Positions 41,508 through 50,628 of a stretch of DNA of 64,000 nucleotides are shown piece after piece. Positions within the stretch are counted from its first letter, which is position 1. Each line of letters opens with the position of its first letter. Where the stretch lies: assembly GCF_028551275.1 (NCBI RefSeq), contig NZ_CP117025.1, forward strand, positions 801,501 to 865,500, given 5' to 3'. This DNA comes from Sphingomonas hankookensis. GTDB lineage: Bacteria > Pseudomonadota > Alphaproteobacteria > Sphingomonadales > Sphingomonadaceae. The notes beneath the pieces are model-generated. The model had not been told where the DNA came from, searched no databases, and saw only the letters and a list, made by a program, of their open reading frames with translations. A program made the position numbers and the translations under genes.

Positions 41508-44359
41508 TGAAGACGCTTCGCTGGACCCTGTTGTCGCTGGCCCTGTCGGCCTCGCTCCCGGCGCTGGCCGCCGATGTGGCGAAGGTGCCGGGCGGGGTGG
41601 TCGTCACCCCCGATGCCGGCCCCGCCAAGCGGGTGCGGGTGCTGGTCTATGGTCCCGACCGGTTCCGCGTGACGGCGGTGCCCGATGCCAGCCTCGACAC
41701 GCCCGACAGCCTGATGGTGACCGCGAAGCCGGCGGGCGACTTCACCGTGACCCAGACGCGTGGGCTGGTAGTGGTGAAGGCGGCGGGCGGATCGGCCGAG
41801 ATCGACCTCGACGATGGGCAGGTGCGCTTCCGCGATGCGGCGGGCAAACTGACGCTGGAGGAAGCACCACGTGCCGGGTTCACCCCGGTCACCGCCGGTG
41901 GCGAAACATTTGTCGCCGTCCGCCAGCAGTTCAATCGCGGCACCGACGAAGGATTCTACGGTCTGGGCCAGCACCAGAACCGGCAGATGAATTACAATGG
42001 CGAGGACGTCGAACTCGCCCAGCATAACATGGACATCGGCATCCCGTTCGTCGTGTCGACGAAGAATTACGGCGTGCTGTGGGACAATAACGGCATCACC
42101 CGCTTCGGCAATCCGCAGGCATATCGGCTGGTCGGCGACGGCATGAAGGTCATGTCGGGCGGCAAGCCCGGCTGGCAGGCGCAATATTATCTGGGCGACC
42201 GGCTGGCGGTGACGCGGACCGAGGCCACGATCAACTATCAGTTCATCAAGGATCAGGCGAACTGGCCGGCGGCGGCCAAGGCGCAGACGGTCGCCGCGAC
42301 CACCGGACAGAATACCGCCGGCAATGCGGTGCAGACACAGAAGGTCGTGTGGACCGGCACCGTCATGCCTTCGGTCACCGGCGTCCAGAAATTCCGTCTC
42401 TATTCGTCGAGCTATGTGAAGGTCTTCGTCGACGGCAAGGAGGTGCTGAACCGCTGGCGGCAGAACTGGAACCCGTGGTTCCACAATTTCGACCTGCCGA
42501 TGACCGCGGGCAAGGCGGCCGAGGTCCGGATCGAGTGGGAGCCGAATGCCGGCTATATCGCGCTGTTCCAGAACGATCCGCTGCCCGCACCCGACCGCCA
42601 TTCGCTGTGGTGGTCGTCGGACGTCGCCCATGCGCTCGATTATTATTATGTCGGCGGCAAGGACATGGACGGCGTCATCGCCGGCTATCGCGCGCTGACC
42701 GGCAAGGCGGCGCTGATGCCGCGCTGGGCTTACGGCTTCTGGCAGAGCCGCCAGCGCTACAACACGCAGGACGAACTGCTGAACGTCGTGCGCGAATATC
42801 GCAAGCGCCGCCTGCCGATCGACAACATCGTGCAGGACTGGTTCTACTGGCCCGAGGACCAGTGGGGCTGCCACTGCTTCGACGGAGAACGTTTTCCCAA
42901 CCCGCAGCAGATGGTCGACGAAATCCATGCTTCGGACGCGCGGATCATGATTTCGGTGTGGCCCAAATTCTACCCGAACACGAAGAACGCGCAGGAACTG
43001 AACGCCAAGGGCTATTTGTATCAGGGTAACCTGATCGCGAAAGAACGCGACTGGGTCGGCAAGGGTTATTTCAACACCTTCTACGATCCCTATGCCCCCG
43101 AAGCGCGCGCGATCTATTTCCGGCAGATGAAGGAGGCTTTGGTCGACAAGGGCTTCGATGCATGGTGGATGGACGCGACCGAGCCGGACATTCATTCGAA
43201 CCTGTCGATCGAGGAACGCAAGGACCGGATGGGTCCGACCGCGCAGGGGCCGGCCGAGGAGTTCTTCAACAGCTATCCTTTGGTTCATGCCGAGGGCGTC
43301 GCGGATGGCCTGCGTCAGGCGAAGCCCGACGTGCGCCCGTTCATCCTGACCCGGTCGGGCTATGGCGGTATCCAGCGCGCCAGTGCCGCGCTCTGGTCGG
43401 GCGACGTCGCGTCGCGCTGGGACGATCTGCGCGACCAGATTTCGGCGGGCGTCAACCTGTCGATGTCGGGCGTGCCCAACTGGACGCACGATATCGGCGG
43501 CTTCGCGGTCGAGGATCGCTATGCCAAGAAGGACCCGGCGCATCTGGCCGAATGGAAGGAACTGAACCTGCGCTGGTTCCAGTTCGGCGCGTTCAGCCCG
43601 CTGTTCCGCAGCCATGGCGAGACGCCGTTCCGCGAAATCTATGAGCTCGGCGCCAGCGATCCGGCGCTCTATCAGGCGCTGGGCACCTATGATCGCCTGC
43701 GCTACCGGCTGCTGCCCTACATTCTGTCGCTGGCAGCCGAGAATTGGCACCGCGACGGCACGATGATGCGCGGGCTGGTGATGGACTTCGCCGCCGATCG
43801 CAAGACCTGGGGGATCGACGACCAGTATATGTTCGGGTCGGCGTTCCTGGTAGCACCGGTGACGCAGTTCGGCGCGCGCAGCCGGCAGGTGTACCTGCCC
43901 GCCGGGGCCGACTGGTATGATTTCTCGACCGGCGCGTATCTGAAGGGCGGACGGACGATCACCGCCGCCGCGCCGCTTTCCACCATGCCGCTCTATGTCC
44001 GCGCCGGATCGATCGTGCCGACCGGTGCCGAGGTGCAGTCGACCGCCGAACAGCCCGATGGGCCGTATGTGCTGCACGTCTTCACCGGCAAGGATGGCAG
44101 CTACACGTTGTTCGAGGATGATGGCCTCAGCGAAGGCTATCGCAAGGGCCAGTCGGCGCAGATCCCGGTGACGTGGAGCGAGGCGACGAAGACGCTGACC
44201 ATCGGCGCGCGGCAGGGCAGCTTCCCCGGCATGGTCGCCCAGCGCGCGATGTCGGTGCGGTTCCACACGCCGGGCAAGGCGGTCGCGCCGGACTTTGCCG
44301 ACAACAAGGCGACGGCGTTCGTCTATGACGGGCGGGCAGTGCGCATGCCTCTCAAGTAA
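41507..44359 (+). CDS. GH31 alpha-xylosidase/alpha-glucosidase with PA14 insert
   Basis: A 950-residue exported GH31 enzyme (signal LLSLALSASLPALA). The N-terminal beta-sandwich is followed by a PA14-like insert (about residues 270-360: VVWTGTVMPSVTG ... KFRLYSSSYVKVFVDG), then the (beta/alpha)8 barrel with the nucleophile Asp in DAWWMDATEPDIH (about 555) and acid/base Asp in LWSGDVASRWDDL (about 630), and C-terminal beta domains ending in a DUF5110-like part. GH31 with a PA14 insert is the layout of xyloglucan-active alpha-xylosidases such as the Cellvibrio enzyme. It is the second gene of the operon with the GH35-like enzyme. Confidence 0.87.
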   Translation: MKTLRWTLLSLALSASLPALAADVAKVPGGVVVTPDAGPAKRVRVLVYGPDRFRVTAVPDASLDTPDSLMVTAKPAGDFTVTQTRGLVVVKAAGGSAEIDLDDGQVRFRDAAGKLTLEEAPRAGFTPVTAGGETFVAVRQQFNRGTDEGFYGLGQHQNRQMNYNGEDVELAQHNMDIGIPFVVSTKNYGVLWDNNGITRFGNPQAYRLVGDGMKVMSGGKPGWQAQYYLGDRLAVTRTEATINYQFIKDQANWPAAAKAQTVAATTGQNTAGNAVQTQKVVWTGTVMPSVTGVQKFRLYSSSYVKVFVDGKEVLNRWRQNWNPWFHNFDLPMTAGKAAEVRIEWEPNAGYIALFQNDPLPAPDRHSLWWSSDVAHALDYYYVGGKDMDGVIAGYRALTGKAALMPRWAYGFWQSRQRYNTQDELLNVVREYRKRRLPIDNIVQDWFYWPEDQWGCHCFDGERFPNPQQMVDEIHASDARIMISVWPKFYPNTKNAQELNAKGYLYQGNLIAKERDWVGKGYFNTFYDPYAPEARAIYFRQMKEALVDKGFDAWWMDATEPDIHSNLSIEERKDRMGPTAQGPAEEFFNSYPLVHAEGVADGLRQAKPDVRPFILTRSGYGGIQRASAALWSGDVASRWDDLRDQISAGVNLSMSGVPNWTHDIGGFAVEDRYAKKDPAHLAEWKELNLRWFQFGAFSPLFRSHGETPFREIYELGASDPALYQALGTYDRLRYRLLPYILSLAAENWHRDGTMMRGLVMDFAADRKTWGIDDQYMFGSAFLVAPVTQFGARSRQVYLPAGADWYDFSTGAYLKGGRTITAAAPLSTMPLYVRAGSIVPTGAEVQSTAEQPDGPYVLHVFTGKDGSYTLFEDDGLSEGYRKGQSAQIPVTWSEATKTLTIGARQGSFPGMVAQRAMSVRFHTPGKAVAPDFADNKATAFVYDGRAVRMPLK

Positions 44360-44366
44360 CGCGACG

Positions 44367-44450
44367 GTATCCCCGCGCAGGCGGGGATCCAGGGTTCCAC
44401 GCGGACAGCCTGGTTGGCTTGGCTCTGGACCCCCGCCTGCGCGGGGGTAC
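44367..44450. repeat. Palindromic intergenic repeat (copy C)
   Basis: Arms GTATCCCCGCGCAGGCGGGG and CCCCCGCCTGCGCGGGGGTAC in inverted orientation, flanking about 40 bases; nearly identical to copy A at 37882. It fills the gap between the GH31 gene and the epimerase gene. Confidence 0.87.
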
Positions 44451-44478
44451 GGTAGCGGCGAAACGGCGGAGAAATTAC

Positions 44479-45531
44479 ATGACGAGCGCACAACGGATCG
44501 CCTTCGGCACCCTCGACGGCCAACCGGCCGAAGCGATCGAATTGACCGCCGCCACCCTCTCCGCGCGCATTCTGCCGCTGGGCGCCACGCTCCAGTCGCT
44601 GTGCGTCCCCGACCGCGACGGCACGGTAGCCGACATCGTCCTCGGCTTCGACGACGTCCAATCCTATCGCGACCGTCCATCGTGGTTCGGAGTGACGGTC
44701 GGCCGCTATGCCAACCGCATCGCGCACGGGCGCTTCAGCCTCGACGGGCGGACCTACACACTCGAAACCAACAACACGCCGAACCACCTGCACGGCGGAT
44801 CGGACGGCTTCGACCAGCGATTATGGGACGTGGCCGAGGTCGGGCAGGACGATGGCGCAGCATGGGTCCGCCTGACGCTGACCAGCCCGGACGGCGACGC
44901 CGGCTATCCCGGTACGCTCCACGCCAGCGCAACCTACACGCTGACACCTGAGGCGCTGACCATCGCCTATGCCGCGACGACCGACGCACCCACGGTAGTC
45001 AATCTCACCAACCACGCCTTTTTCGATCTGGGCGGGCAGGGGGAGGCGATGCGCCACCTGCTGACCATTGAGGCGGTTCAGTTCCTGCCGGTCGACGCGA
45101 CCTCGATCCCTACCGGCGAGCGGCGGGCGGTGGCGGGCACGCCGTTCGACTTCCGCTCGCCCCACGTCATTGGCGATCGGGTGCGGGACGGCCGCGACGA
45201 ACAGATCGCGATCGGGCGCGGCTATGACCATAACTTCATCGTGCGGGGGAAAGTGGGCGTGCTGCGTCCGGCGGCGGTGCTGGCCGATCCCACCTCCGGG
45301 CGGGTGATGGACGTGGCAGTGACCGCGCCCGGCCTACAACTTTACGCCGGCAATTTCCTGAACGGGGCGCAGGCCGGCAAGGGCGGGCGGCTGTATCGGC
45401 AGGGCGATGCCGTCTGCCTCGAACCGCAGGCGTGGCCCGATACGCCCAACCGCAGCGACTTTCCGTCTGCCCGGCTGGACCCCGGTCAGCGCTACGAAAG
45501 CGTCATGCGCTTCGCCTTTTCGGTGCGATAA
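44479..45531 (+). CDS. galM: Aldose 1-epimerase (galactose mutarotase)
   Basis: A 350-residue galactose mutarotase-like enzyme that interconverts alpha- and beta-anomers of released sugars. Motifs are GRYANRIAHGRFSL (about residues 76-89), the His in NNTPNHLHGGSDGFDQRLW (about 100), VVNLTNHAFFDLGG (second His, about 182) and the C-terminal Glu in VCLEPQAWPDTPN (about 317). GGAG precedes ATG 44479. No signal peptide is seen, so it is cytoplasmic. It lies after the glycosidases, consistent with handling galactose or xylose they release. Confidence 0.9.
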   Translation: MTSAQRIAFGTLDGQPAEAIELTAATLSARILPLGATLQSLCVPDRDGTVADIVLGFDDVQSYRDRPSWFGVTVGRYANRIAHGRFSLDGRTYTLETNNTPNHLHGGSDGFDQRLWDVAEVGQDDGAAWVRLTLTSPDGDAGYPGTLHASATYTLTPEALTIAYAATTDAPTVVNLTNHAFFDLGGQGEAMRHLLTIEAVQFLPVDATSIPTGERRAVAGTPFDFRSPHVIGDRVRDGRDEQIAIGRGYDHNFIVRGKVGVLRPAAVLADPTSGRVMDVAVTAPGLQLYAGNFLNGAQAGKGGRLYRQGDAVCLEPQAWPDTPNRSDFPSARLDPGQRYESVMRFAFSVR

Positions 45532-45615
45532 CGGTGTCGGCTGCACCGCCGCAACGATGTTGCGCGGCGCACAACGCGCCTTGACGAAATCGGTTGCGTT
45601 TGCGAACGACCGCTC

Positions 45616-45999
45616 ATGAAGACCCCCCTTCTCCTCGCCGCGACTGCCGCGGCCTTCGCCCTTTCGGCCTGCGGTCAGCAGCAGCCGGAACAGCTCGACA
45701 CCCGCGCGCCCGATCCGCTGGCATCGCAGCTCGCCAACCGCGCCCCCGTGGAACTTCCGCCGCCCGTCAAGGCGAGCGTGACCTTCCGCTGCAAGGACAA
45801 CAGCCTCGTCTATGTCGACTTCTTCGAAGGCGACACCCAGGCGAACTTCCGCGCCAAGCAGGGCGACATGCCCGTCCGCCTGAAGGCCGAGGAAAAGGGC
45901 AAGCCCCTGACCGGCGAAGGCGGCTACAGCCTGACCGGCAGCCCCAAGAGCATCACCCTGACCCAGCCGGGCAAGGGCGCGCAGACCTGCAACGCCTGA
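45616..45999 (+). CDS. Small lipoprotein, MliC-like
   Basis: A 127-residue lipoprotein: signal KTPLLLAATAAAFALSACGQ with lipobox SAC (Cys about residue 19). The mature part VTFRCKDNSLVYVDFFEGD, with a second Cys near the C-terminus (QTCNA), has the two-cysteine beta-sheet pattern of the MliC/C-type lysozyme inhibitor family. The match is suggestive only. A strong terminator follows at 46051. Confidence 0.75.
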   Translation: MKTPLLLAATAAAFALSACGQQQPEQLDTRAPDPLASQLANRAPVELPPPVKASVTFRCKDNSLVYVDFFEGDTQANFRAKQGDMPVRLKAEEKGKPLTGEGGYSLTGSPKSITLTQPGKGAQTCNA

Positions 46000-46050
46000 T
46001 CCGATTACCGGTGGCGGCTAGCTTCCGGGCCGCCATCGTTCGACAGACTG

Positions 46051-46087
46051 ACGGCCGGCGGAGCGATCCGCCGGCCGTTTCTTTTTT
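46051..46087 (+). terminator. Rho-independent terminator
   Basis: A perfect 12-bp stem ACGGCCGGCGGA / TCCGCCGGCCGT with loop GCGA, followed by TTCTTTTTT. It ends transcription of the lipoprotein gene. Confidence 0.93.
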
Positions 46088-46114
46088 GGTGCTGGACTTC
46101 GCCCAAAGCCACCT

Positions 46115-46200
46115 GTCACCCCGGGCTTGACCCGGGGTCCCGCTTTCTTGCCGTGACGGGAGAAAAAGAAGCGGGACCCCGGGTCAAGCCCGGGGTGACG
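46115..46200. repeat. Palindromic intergenic repeat (copy D)
   Basis: Arms GTCACCCCGGGCTTGACCCG and CGGGTCAAGCCCGGGGTGAC, perfectly inverted over more than 25 bases including a GGGTCCCGCTT/AAGCGGGACCC extension, separated by about 20 bases. A second sequence type of the same repeat class. Confidence 0.87.
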
Positions 46201-46235
46201 GTGTGGGGGGGGAGTTTGCTGTCCTTCCCAAGGAC

Positions 46236-46318
46236 GTCACCTCAGCCCAGGGTGAGGTCTCTCGCGGCTCCTGCCGCGCCCGATTACCGGGAGACCCCAG
46301 CCTGCGCTGGGGTGACGT
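46236..46318. repeat. Palindromic intergenic repeat (copy E)
   Basis: Arms GTCACCTCAGCCCAGGGTGA and the inverted GACCCCAGCCTGCGCTGGGG-TGACG, with an inner CTCGCGGCTCC / CCGATTACCGGGAG section. It resembles copy B at 37991, with the left arm diverged. Confidence 0.78.
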
Positions 46319-46351
46319 ATGCGGCCGGCGGGATGTGCGTGAAAGCAGCCC

Positions 46352-47284
46352 TCAATACTTCACCCGCGTTGCGCGAAGCTTGTAGCGCTTGAGCGCGTCC
46401 TGCACGCTGCCGCTGCCCGCCAGATGGCCGGCACCTACCGCGACGAACACCGTGCCCGGGCGCTTCATCCGCTCCTCGATCCACTTGGCCCAGCGGGCGT
46501 TGCGATCGGTGAGCAGCACGCGCTTCAACTCGGGCGAGACGGTCATCTCCTCGTTCATCGTCGCCGCCAGCGCGTCCGGGTCGCCGCGGCGCCACTGGTC
46601 GACCATCTTGTCGATCGACTGGCCGGCGGTCGGCAGTTCCTTGATCGTCTCGGTCAGGAAGGTGACCTGTGCGGCATCCGACAGCGAATCGAAAAAGCCG
46701 AACTGCTGCTCCAGCGTTTCCAGCCCGGTAACCGGCTTGCCCGCCGCCTTGGCCGCCTGCGAGATCGCCTGTTCCGCGCCGCTTGCCGGATCGTAGCCTT
46801 GTTTCTGCAGCGTCACCAGCGTCAGCGTCGACGCGGCGAACCACGGGTCGAGCTGTTCCAGCGCACCGGCGGGCAGGCCGGCATCGGCCACCGCCTTGGC
46901 ATAGGCCGGGCGCTCCGCCTCGGGCAGCTTTTCGCTGAGCTTCGGGCCGGTCACGTTCACCGCCGACTTCATCACCGCCGCCTGCGCTTGTTCCTGCGTC
47001 GGCATCGGGATTTCCAGCACGACCTCGTTCGATTTGTCGAACGCGCTACGCACGGCTTCGTCGAACCACGACAGGCCGGGCTTCAGGACGTGGATCGTCC
47101 CGAACAGATAGATGGTCGTGTCCTTGTCCTTGACCACCCACAAAGCGGGATCGGCCTCGCCCGCCGGCAGGTCGGCGATCGGGGTTGTCGGCTTGGGGGC
47201 GGCCTGTCCCCAGACGGGCGCAGCGGTCAGCAAACTGAATGCGGCGGCGAAACGCAGCAGGATCGAGGACATCATCGTCTCCAT
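46352..47284 (-). CDS. TraB/GumN family protein
   Basis: A 310-residue exported protein of the TraB/PrgY/GumN (GX-rich, metalloprotease-like Tiki) family. The signal peptide LLRFAAAFSLLTAAPVWG is followed by ALWVVKDKDTTIYLFGTIHVLKPG (the GTIH motif, about residue 65), VVLEIPMP (Glu) and the C-terminal VFVAVGAGHLAGSGSV with its conserved His. ATG 47284 or 47275 are both plausible starts; the longer frame from 47341 adds basic residues ahead of the signal. Probably periplasmic or membrane-bound; the substrate is unknown. Convergent with the lipoprotein gene and divergent from the Mfd-like gene. Confidence 0.86.
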   Translation of the reverse strand: METMMSSILLRFAAAFSLLTAAPVWGQAAPKPTTPIADLPAGEADPALWVVKDKDTTIYLFGTIHVLKPGLSWFDEAVRSAFDKSNEVVLEIPMPTQEQAQAAVMKSAVNVTGPKLSEKLPEAERPAYAKAVADAGLPAGALEQLDPWFAASTLTLVTLQKQGYDPASGAEQAISQAAKAAGKPVTGLETLEQQFGFFDSLSDAAQVTFLTETIKELPTAGQSIDKMVDQWRRGDPDALAATMNEEMTVSPELKRVLLTDRNARWAKWIEERMKRPGTVFVAVGAGHLAGSGSVQDALKRYKLRATRVKY

Positions 47285-47440
47285 GGCGCCGGCAGGGCCG
47301 GCAGTTGCACCGTCATAGCAGCGCCGCCGGGGACGCGACACAAGATTTGCCGTTCATCGATAACGCAGGAACGTCCGTGCCGCTCCCATCGTTGAGGCCG
47401 TCCATATCCCTGATTTCAGGGCCTTGCCGGGAATTCCGCG

Positions 47441-50400
47441 ATGTCGAACGCCTCTGCCCCCGATCCGTCCGACAACAAGCCGCGGCGGGTGCCGATCGGT
47501 CCCCTCGCCGCCGCGCTGGCCAGCAAGGTCGAGGCAGCGTCGCTGCTGTTCATCGCATCGGACGAGGTGCGCGCGGCGGCGCTGGCGGACGTGCTGGCGG
47601 CTTTCGCGCCCGATGCAACGGTCGTGCACCTGCCGGCAAGCGACGCCCTGCCCGGGGACGATGCGCCGGCATCGCCCGGCAATGCCGGCGCGCGGGTCGC
47701 GGCGCTCCGCCGGCTGCGGATCGCGCATGGCGAGGGCCGCGCGGTAGCGTGCATGACTACGCCGGAGGCAACGGCGTTGCGCATCGCTGCGCCCACCGAT
47801 TTCGATGCCGCGCCGCCGGTCTTACGCGTCGGCGAGGCGATCGACCTGTCCGACATGGCCGCGCGGGTGGAGGAACTGGGGTATGTCCGCGACGACCGGG
47901 TCGACGAACCGGGCGAGGTCGCGGTGCGCGGCAGCGTGATCGACATTTTTCCCGCCGATGCCGAACAGCCGATCCGCGTCACGGTGGAGGAGGATCGCAT
48001 CGCATCGATCCGCAGCTATGATCCGGTGACCCAGCGCGGGCATGCCGAGCTGGGCGAGGTCACCATCGGTCGTGCGGCCGAACCGCCGGTGGGGAAGGGC
48101 GCAACGCTGCTCGACCACCTGCCGGGTGCCGCGGTGGCGATGGATGGCGATGCCGCCGGACGGCGCGAGCGCTTCCTCGACCTTGCACAGGACGCCACCC
48201 GCCGTCGTCGTCGCGATGCCGCATCGCTGGTCGATAGCGCGAGCTGGGATGCGCTGCTCGGTGAGCGGGAGCGGATCGCATTGCCCGAAGCGGTGGCTGA
48301 ACCCCCTCGCTTCGTCACCGCCCGTGCCCCTGCGCGTGCGTTCGGCAAGTTCGCTCGCCAAGTACTGGAGGAACAGCGGCTCGTGTTGGCGGGCAGCCCG
48401 CGCGACCTGCGGTTCCTGCGCAAGAAGCTGGCGAAGCTCGCCCGGACCGAACCGGTGACGATTACGTCGTGGGATGAAGCGGTAGCGGCCAAGCCCGGCA
48501 CCGCGATGCTGCTGACCGCGCCGCTCGATCGCGGGTTCGTGATCGACGGCGTGACCGTAGTGACGGGCGGCGACCTGCTGGGCGGACGCGCGCGCGGCGA
48601 CGAACTTGCCGGTGCCGGCGCCAATCCGCTGTTTGCCGAGGCGGGCGAACTGCGCATCGGCGACGTGATCGTGCATGAGGATTTCGGCATCGGCTGCATC
48701 GCCGGGCTGGAGCAGCTGCCGGGTGAGGCGGCGGGCGACGCCATCGTGCTGACCTATGCCAAGGCCGCGCGGCGGCTGGTGCCGGTGATGGAGGCCGACC
48801 GTATCTGGCGCTATGGCGCGGACGGCGATGCGGTGACGCTCGATGCGCTGGACGGGGCGAGCTGGCAGAAGCGGCGCGGGGCGATCGACACCGCCATCGC
48901 CGACAGCGCGCGCGAACTGGCGGCCATTGCCGCGACACGGGACCAGCAGCGGGTCGCACCGATCGAGGTCGACATCGCCGCCTATGAACGCTTCGCCGCC
49001 GGATTTCCCTTTACCGAAACCCCCGATCAGGCGCGCGCCATCGCCGCCGCCCGCGCCGATCTGGCCGCCGGTCGCCCGATGGACCGGCTGGTCATCGGCG
49101 ATGTCGGCTATGGCAAGACCGAGGTGGCGCTGCGCGCCGCAGCGATCGTCGCCTTGTCCGGGCGGCAGGTCGCGATTGCCGCGCCGACAACGGTGCTGGT
49201 CCGCCAGCATGTCGAAACCTTCCGCCGCCGATTCGAGGGCACGGGGATCGAGGTTGCCGGCCTGTCGCGTCTGTCCGATGCGGCGGAAAAGAAACGGGTG
49301 AAGGCCGGCCTGGCCGACGGATCGATCGGTGTGGTCGTCGGTACGCAGGCGGTGGCCGGCAAGGGTGTCACCTATCACGACCTCGCCCTCACCGTCATCG
49401 ACGAGGAACAGCGATTCGGTGCGAAGGACAAGGCGCGCCTACGCGAGATGGCCGACCATGTGATGACATTGTCGGCGACGCCGATCCCCCGCACGCTGCA
49501 AAGCGCGTTGATCGGCCTGCAGCAATTGTCGGTCCTCGCGACCCCGCCGGCCCGCCGCCAGCCGATTCGTACCGCCGTCGCCGCGTTCGACGAGGTGACG
49601 GTGCGCACCGCGCTGCTGCGCGAACGCTCGCGTGGCGGGCAGAGCTTCGTCGTGGTGCCCCGGATCGAGGATATTGCCCCGCTGGAGGAACGGCTGCGCA
49701 AGCTGGTCCCCGACCTCGACCTGATCGTCGCCCATGGCAAGATGCCGGCGGCGGAGATCGACGCGGCGATGGTCGGCTTTGCCGAGGGCGAGGGCGACGT
49801 GCTGCTGGCGACCAACATTATCGAGGCGGGGCTGGACGTGCCGCGCGCCAACACGATGATCGTCCACCATGCCGACCGCTTCGGCCTGTCGCAGCTCCAC
49901 CAGCTGCGCGGGCGGGTCGGGCGCGGCGGGCGGCGCGGGCAGATATTGCTGCTGACCGATCCGGACCAGTCGATCGCGGACGCCACCCTGAAACGACTCC
50001 GCACCTTGCAGGCGTTCGACCGGCTGGGCGCGGGCTTTGCCATCAGCGCGCGCGACCTCGACCTGCGCGGCGCGGGCGACCTGGTGGGTGAGGCGCAGGC
50101 CGGGCACATGAAGCTGATCGGCATCGACCTGTACCAATATCTGCTCGGCCGCGCGCTCCGGGCCGAACGCGGCGAGAATGTCGACCGGGTCGTGCCTGAA
50201 CTCCATGTCGGGATCGCCGGTCGCCTGCCGGAGCATTGGATACCCGAGGCCGAAGTGCGGCTGATGCTCTATGGCCGGCTGGCGCGGATCGAGGAGGAAG
50301 GTGCGCTCGATGCGTTCGAAGAAGAGTTGGAGGACCGGTTCGGTGCGCTGCCCGACGAGGCGCGGCTGCTGATCGAACTGGCCCGCGTCCGCCTGCTGGC

Positions 50401-50587
50401 GCGAGGGGCGGGCGTGGCGAAGGTCGATGCCGGCCCCGCGGCGATCGCACTGACCCCGCAGCATCGCGGGGACGCGCCCGAGGGGCTGACCGAGAAGAAC
50501 GGTCGCTGGATCATGGCCGCGCGGATCGACGATGCGGAGGAACGGCTGACCAAGGTCGGTGAGGTATTGGAGGCGGTGGCGGCATAA
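47441..50587 (+). CDS. Mfd-like transcription-repair coupling translocase
   Basis: A 1048-residue SF2 helicase-type protein. An N-terminal UvrB-like region is followed by a CarD/RNA-polymerase-interacting domain (LRIGDVIVHEDFGIGCIAG, about residue 405), Walker A in RLVIGDVGYGKTEVALRAA (about 553), the DEEQ box LTVIDEEQRFGAKDKARL (about 655), SATPIPRTL, then the second RecA lobe with ATNIIEAGLDVPRANT and HQLRGRVGRG, and a TRCF C-terminal domain. It would push stalled RNA polymerase and recruit UvrA. It is about 100 residues shorter than typical Mfd (~1150), mainly in the N-terminal part, so it may be a paralogue rather than the housekeeping Mfd. Confidence 0.85.
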   Translation: MSNASAPDPSDNKPRRVPIGPLAAALASKVEAASLLFIASDEVRAAALADVLAAFAPDATVVHLPASDALPGDDAPASPGNAGARVAALRRLRIAHGEGRAVACMTTPEATALRIAAPTDFDAAPPVLRVGEAIDLSDMAARVEELGYVRDDRVDEPGEVAVRGSVIDIFPADAEQPIRVTVEEDRIASIRSYDPVTQRGHAELGEVTIGRAAEPPVGKGATLLDHLPGAAVAMDGDAAGRRERFLDLAQDATRRRRRDAASLVDSASWDALLGERERIALPEAVAEPPRFVTARAPARAFGKFARQVLEEQRLVLAGSPRDLRFLRKKLAKLARTEPVTITSWDEAVAAKPGTAMLLTAPLDRGFVIDGVTVVTGGDLLGGRARGDELAGAGANPLFAEAGELRIGDVIVHEDFGIGCIAGLEQLPGEAAGDAIVLTYAKAARRLVPVMEADRIWRYGADGDAVTLDALDGASWQKRRGAIDTAIADSARELAAIAATRDQQRVAPIEVDIAAYERFAAGFPFTETPDQARAIAAARADLAAGRPMDRLVIGDVGYGKTEVALRAAAIVALSGRQVAIAAPTTVLVRQHVETFRRRFEGTGIEVAGLSRLSDAAEKKRVKAGLADGSIGVVVGTQAVAGKGVTYHDLALTVIDEEQRFGAKDKARLREMADHVMTLSATPIPRTLQSALIGLQQLSVLATPPARRQPIRTAVAAFDEVTVRTALLRERSRGGQSFVVVPRIEDIAPLEERLRKLVPDLDLIVAHGKMPAAEIDAAMVGFAEGEGDVLLATNIIEAGLDVPRANTMIVHHADRFGLSQLHQLRGRVGRGGRRGQILLLTDPDQSIADATLKRLRTLQAFDRLGAGFAISARDLDLRGAGDLVGEAQAGHMKLIGIDLYQYLLGRALRAERGENVDRVVPELHVGIAGRLPEHWIPEAEVRLMLYGRLARIEEEGALDAFEEELEDRFGALPDEARLLIELARVRLLARGAGVAKVDAGPAAIALTPQHRGDAPEGLTEKNGRWIMAARIDDAEERLTKVGEVLEAVAA

Positions 50588-50628
50588 CTTCGCTGGCGTT
50601 GGCGGCGATCCTGTCCGATGCTGTCCGC

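Noticed and set aside
41444..44680. A 1078-codon open frame opposite the GH31 gene
   Set aside because: Antisense shadow; no motifs, and catalytic motifs of GH31 are on the plus strand.
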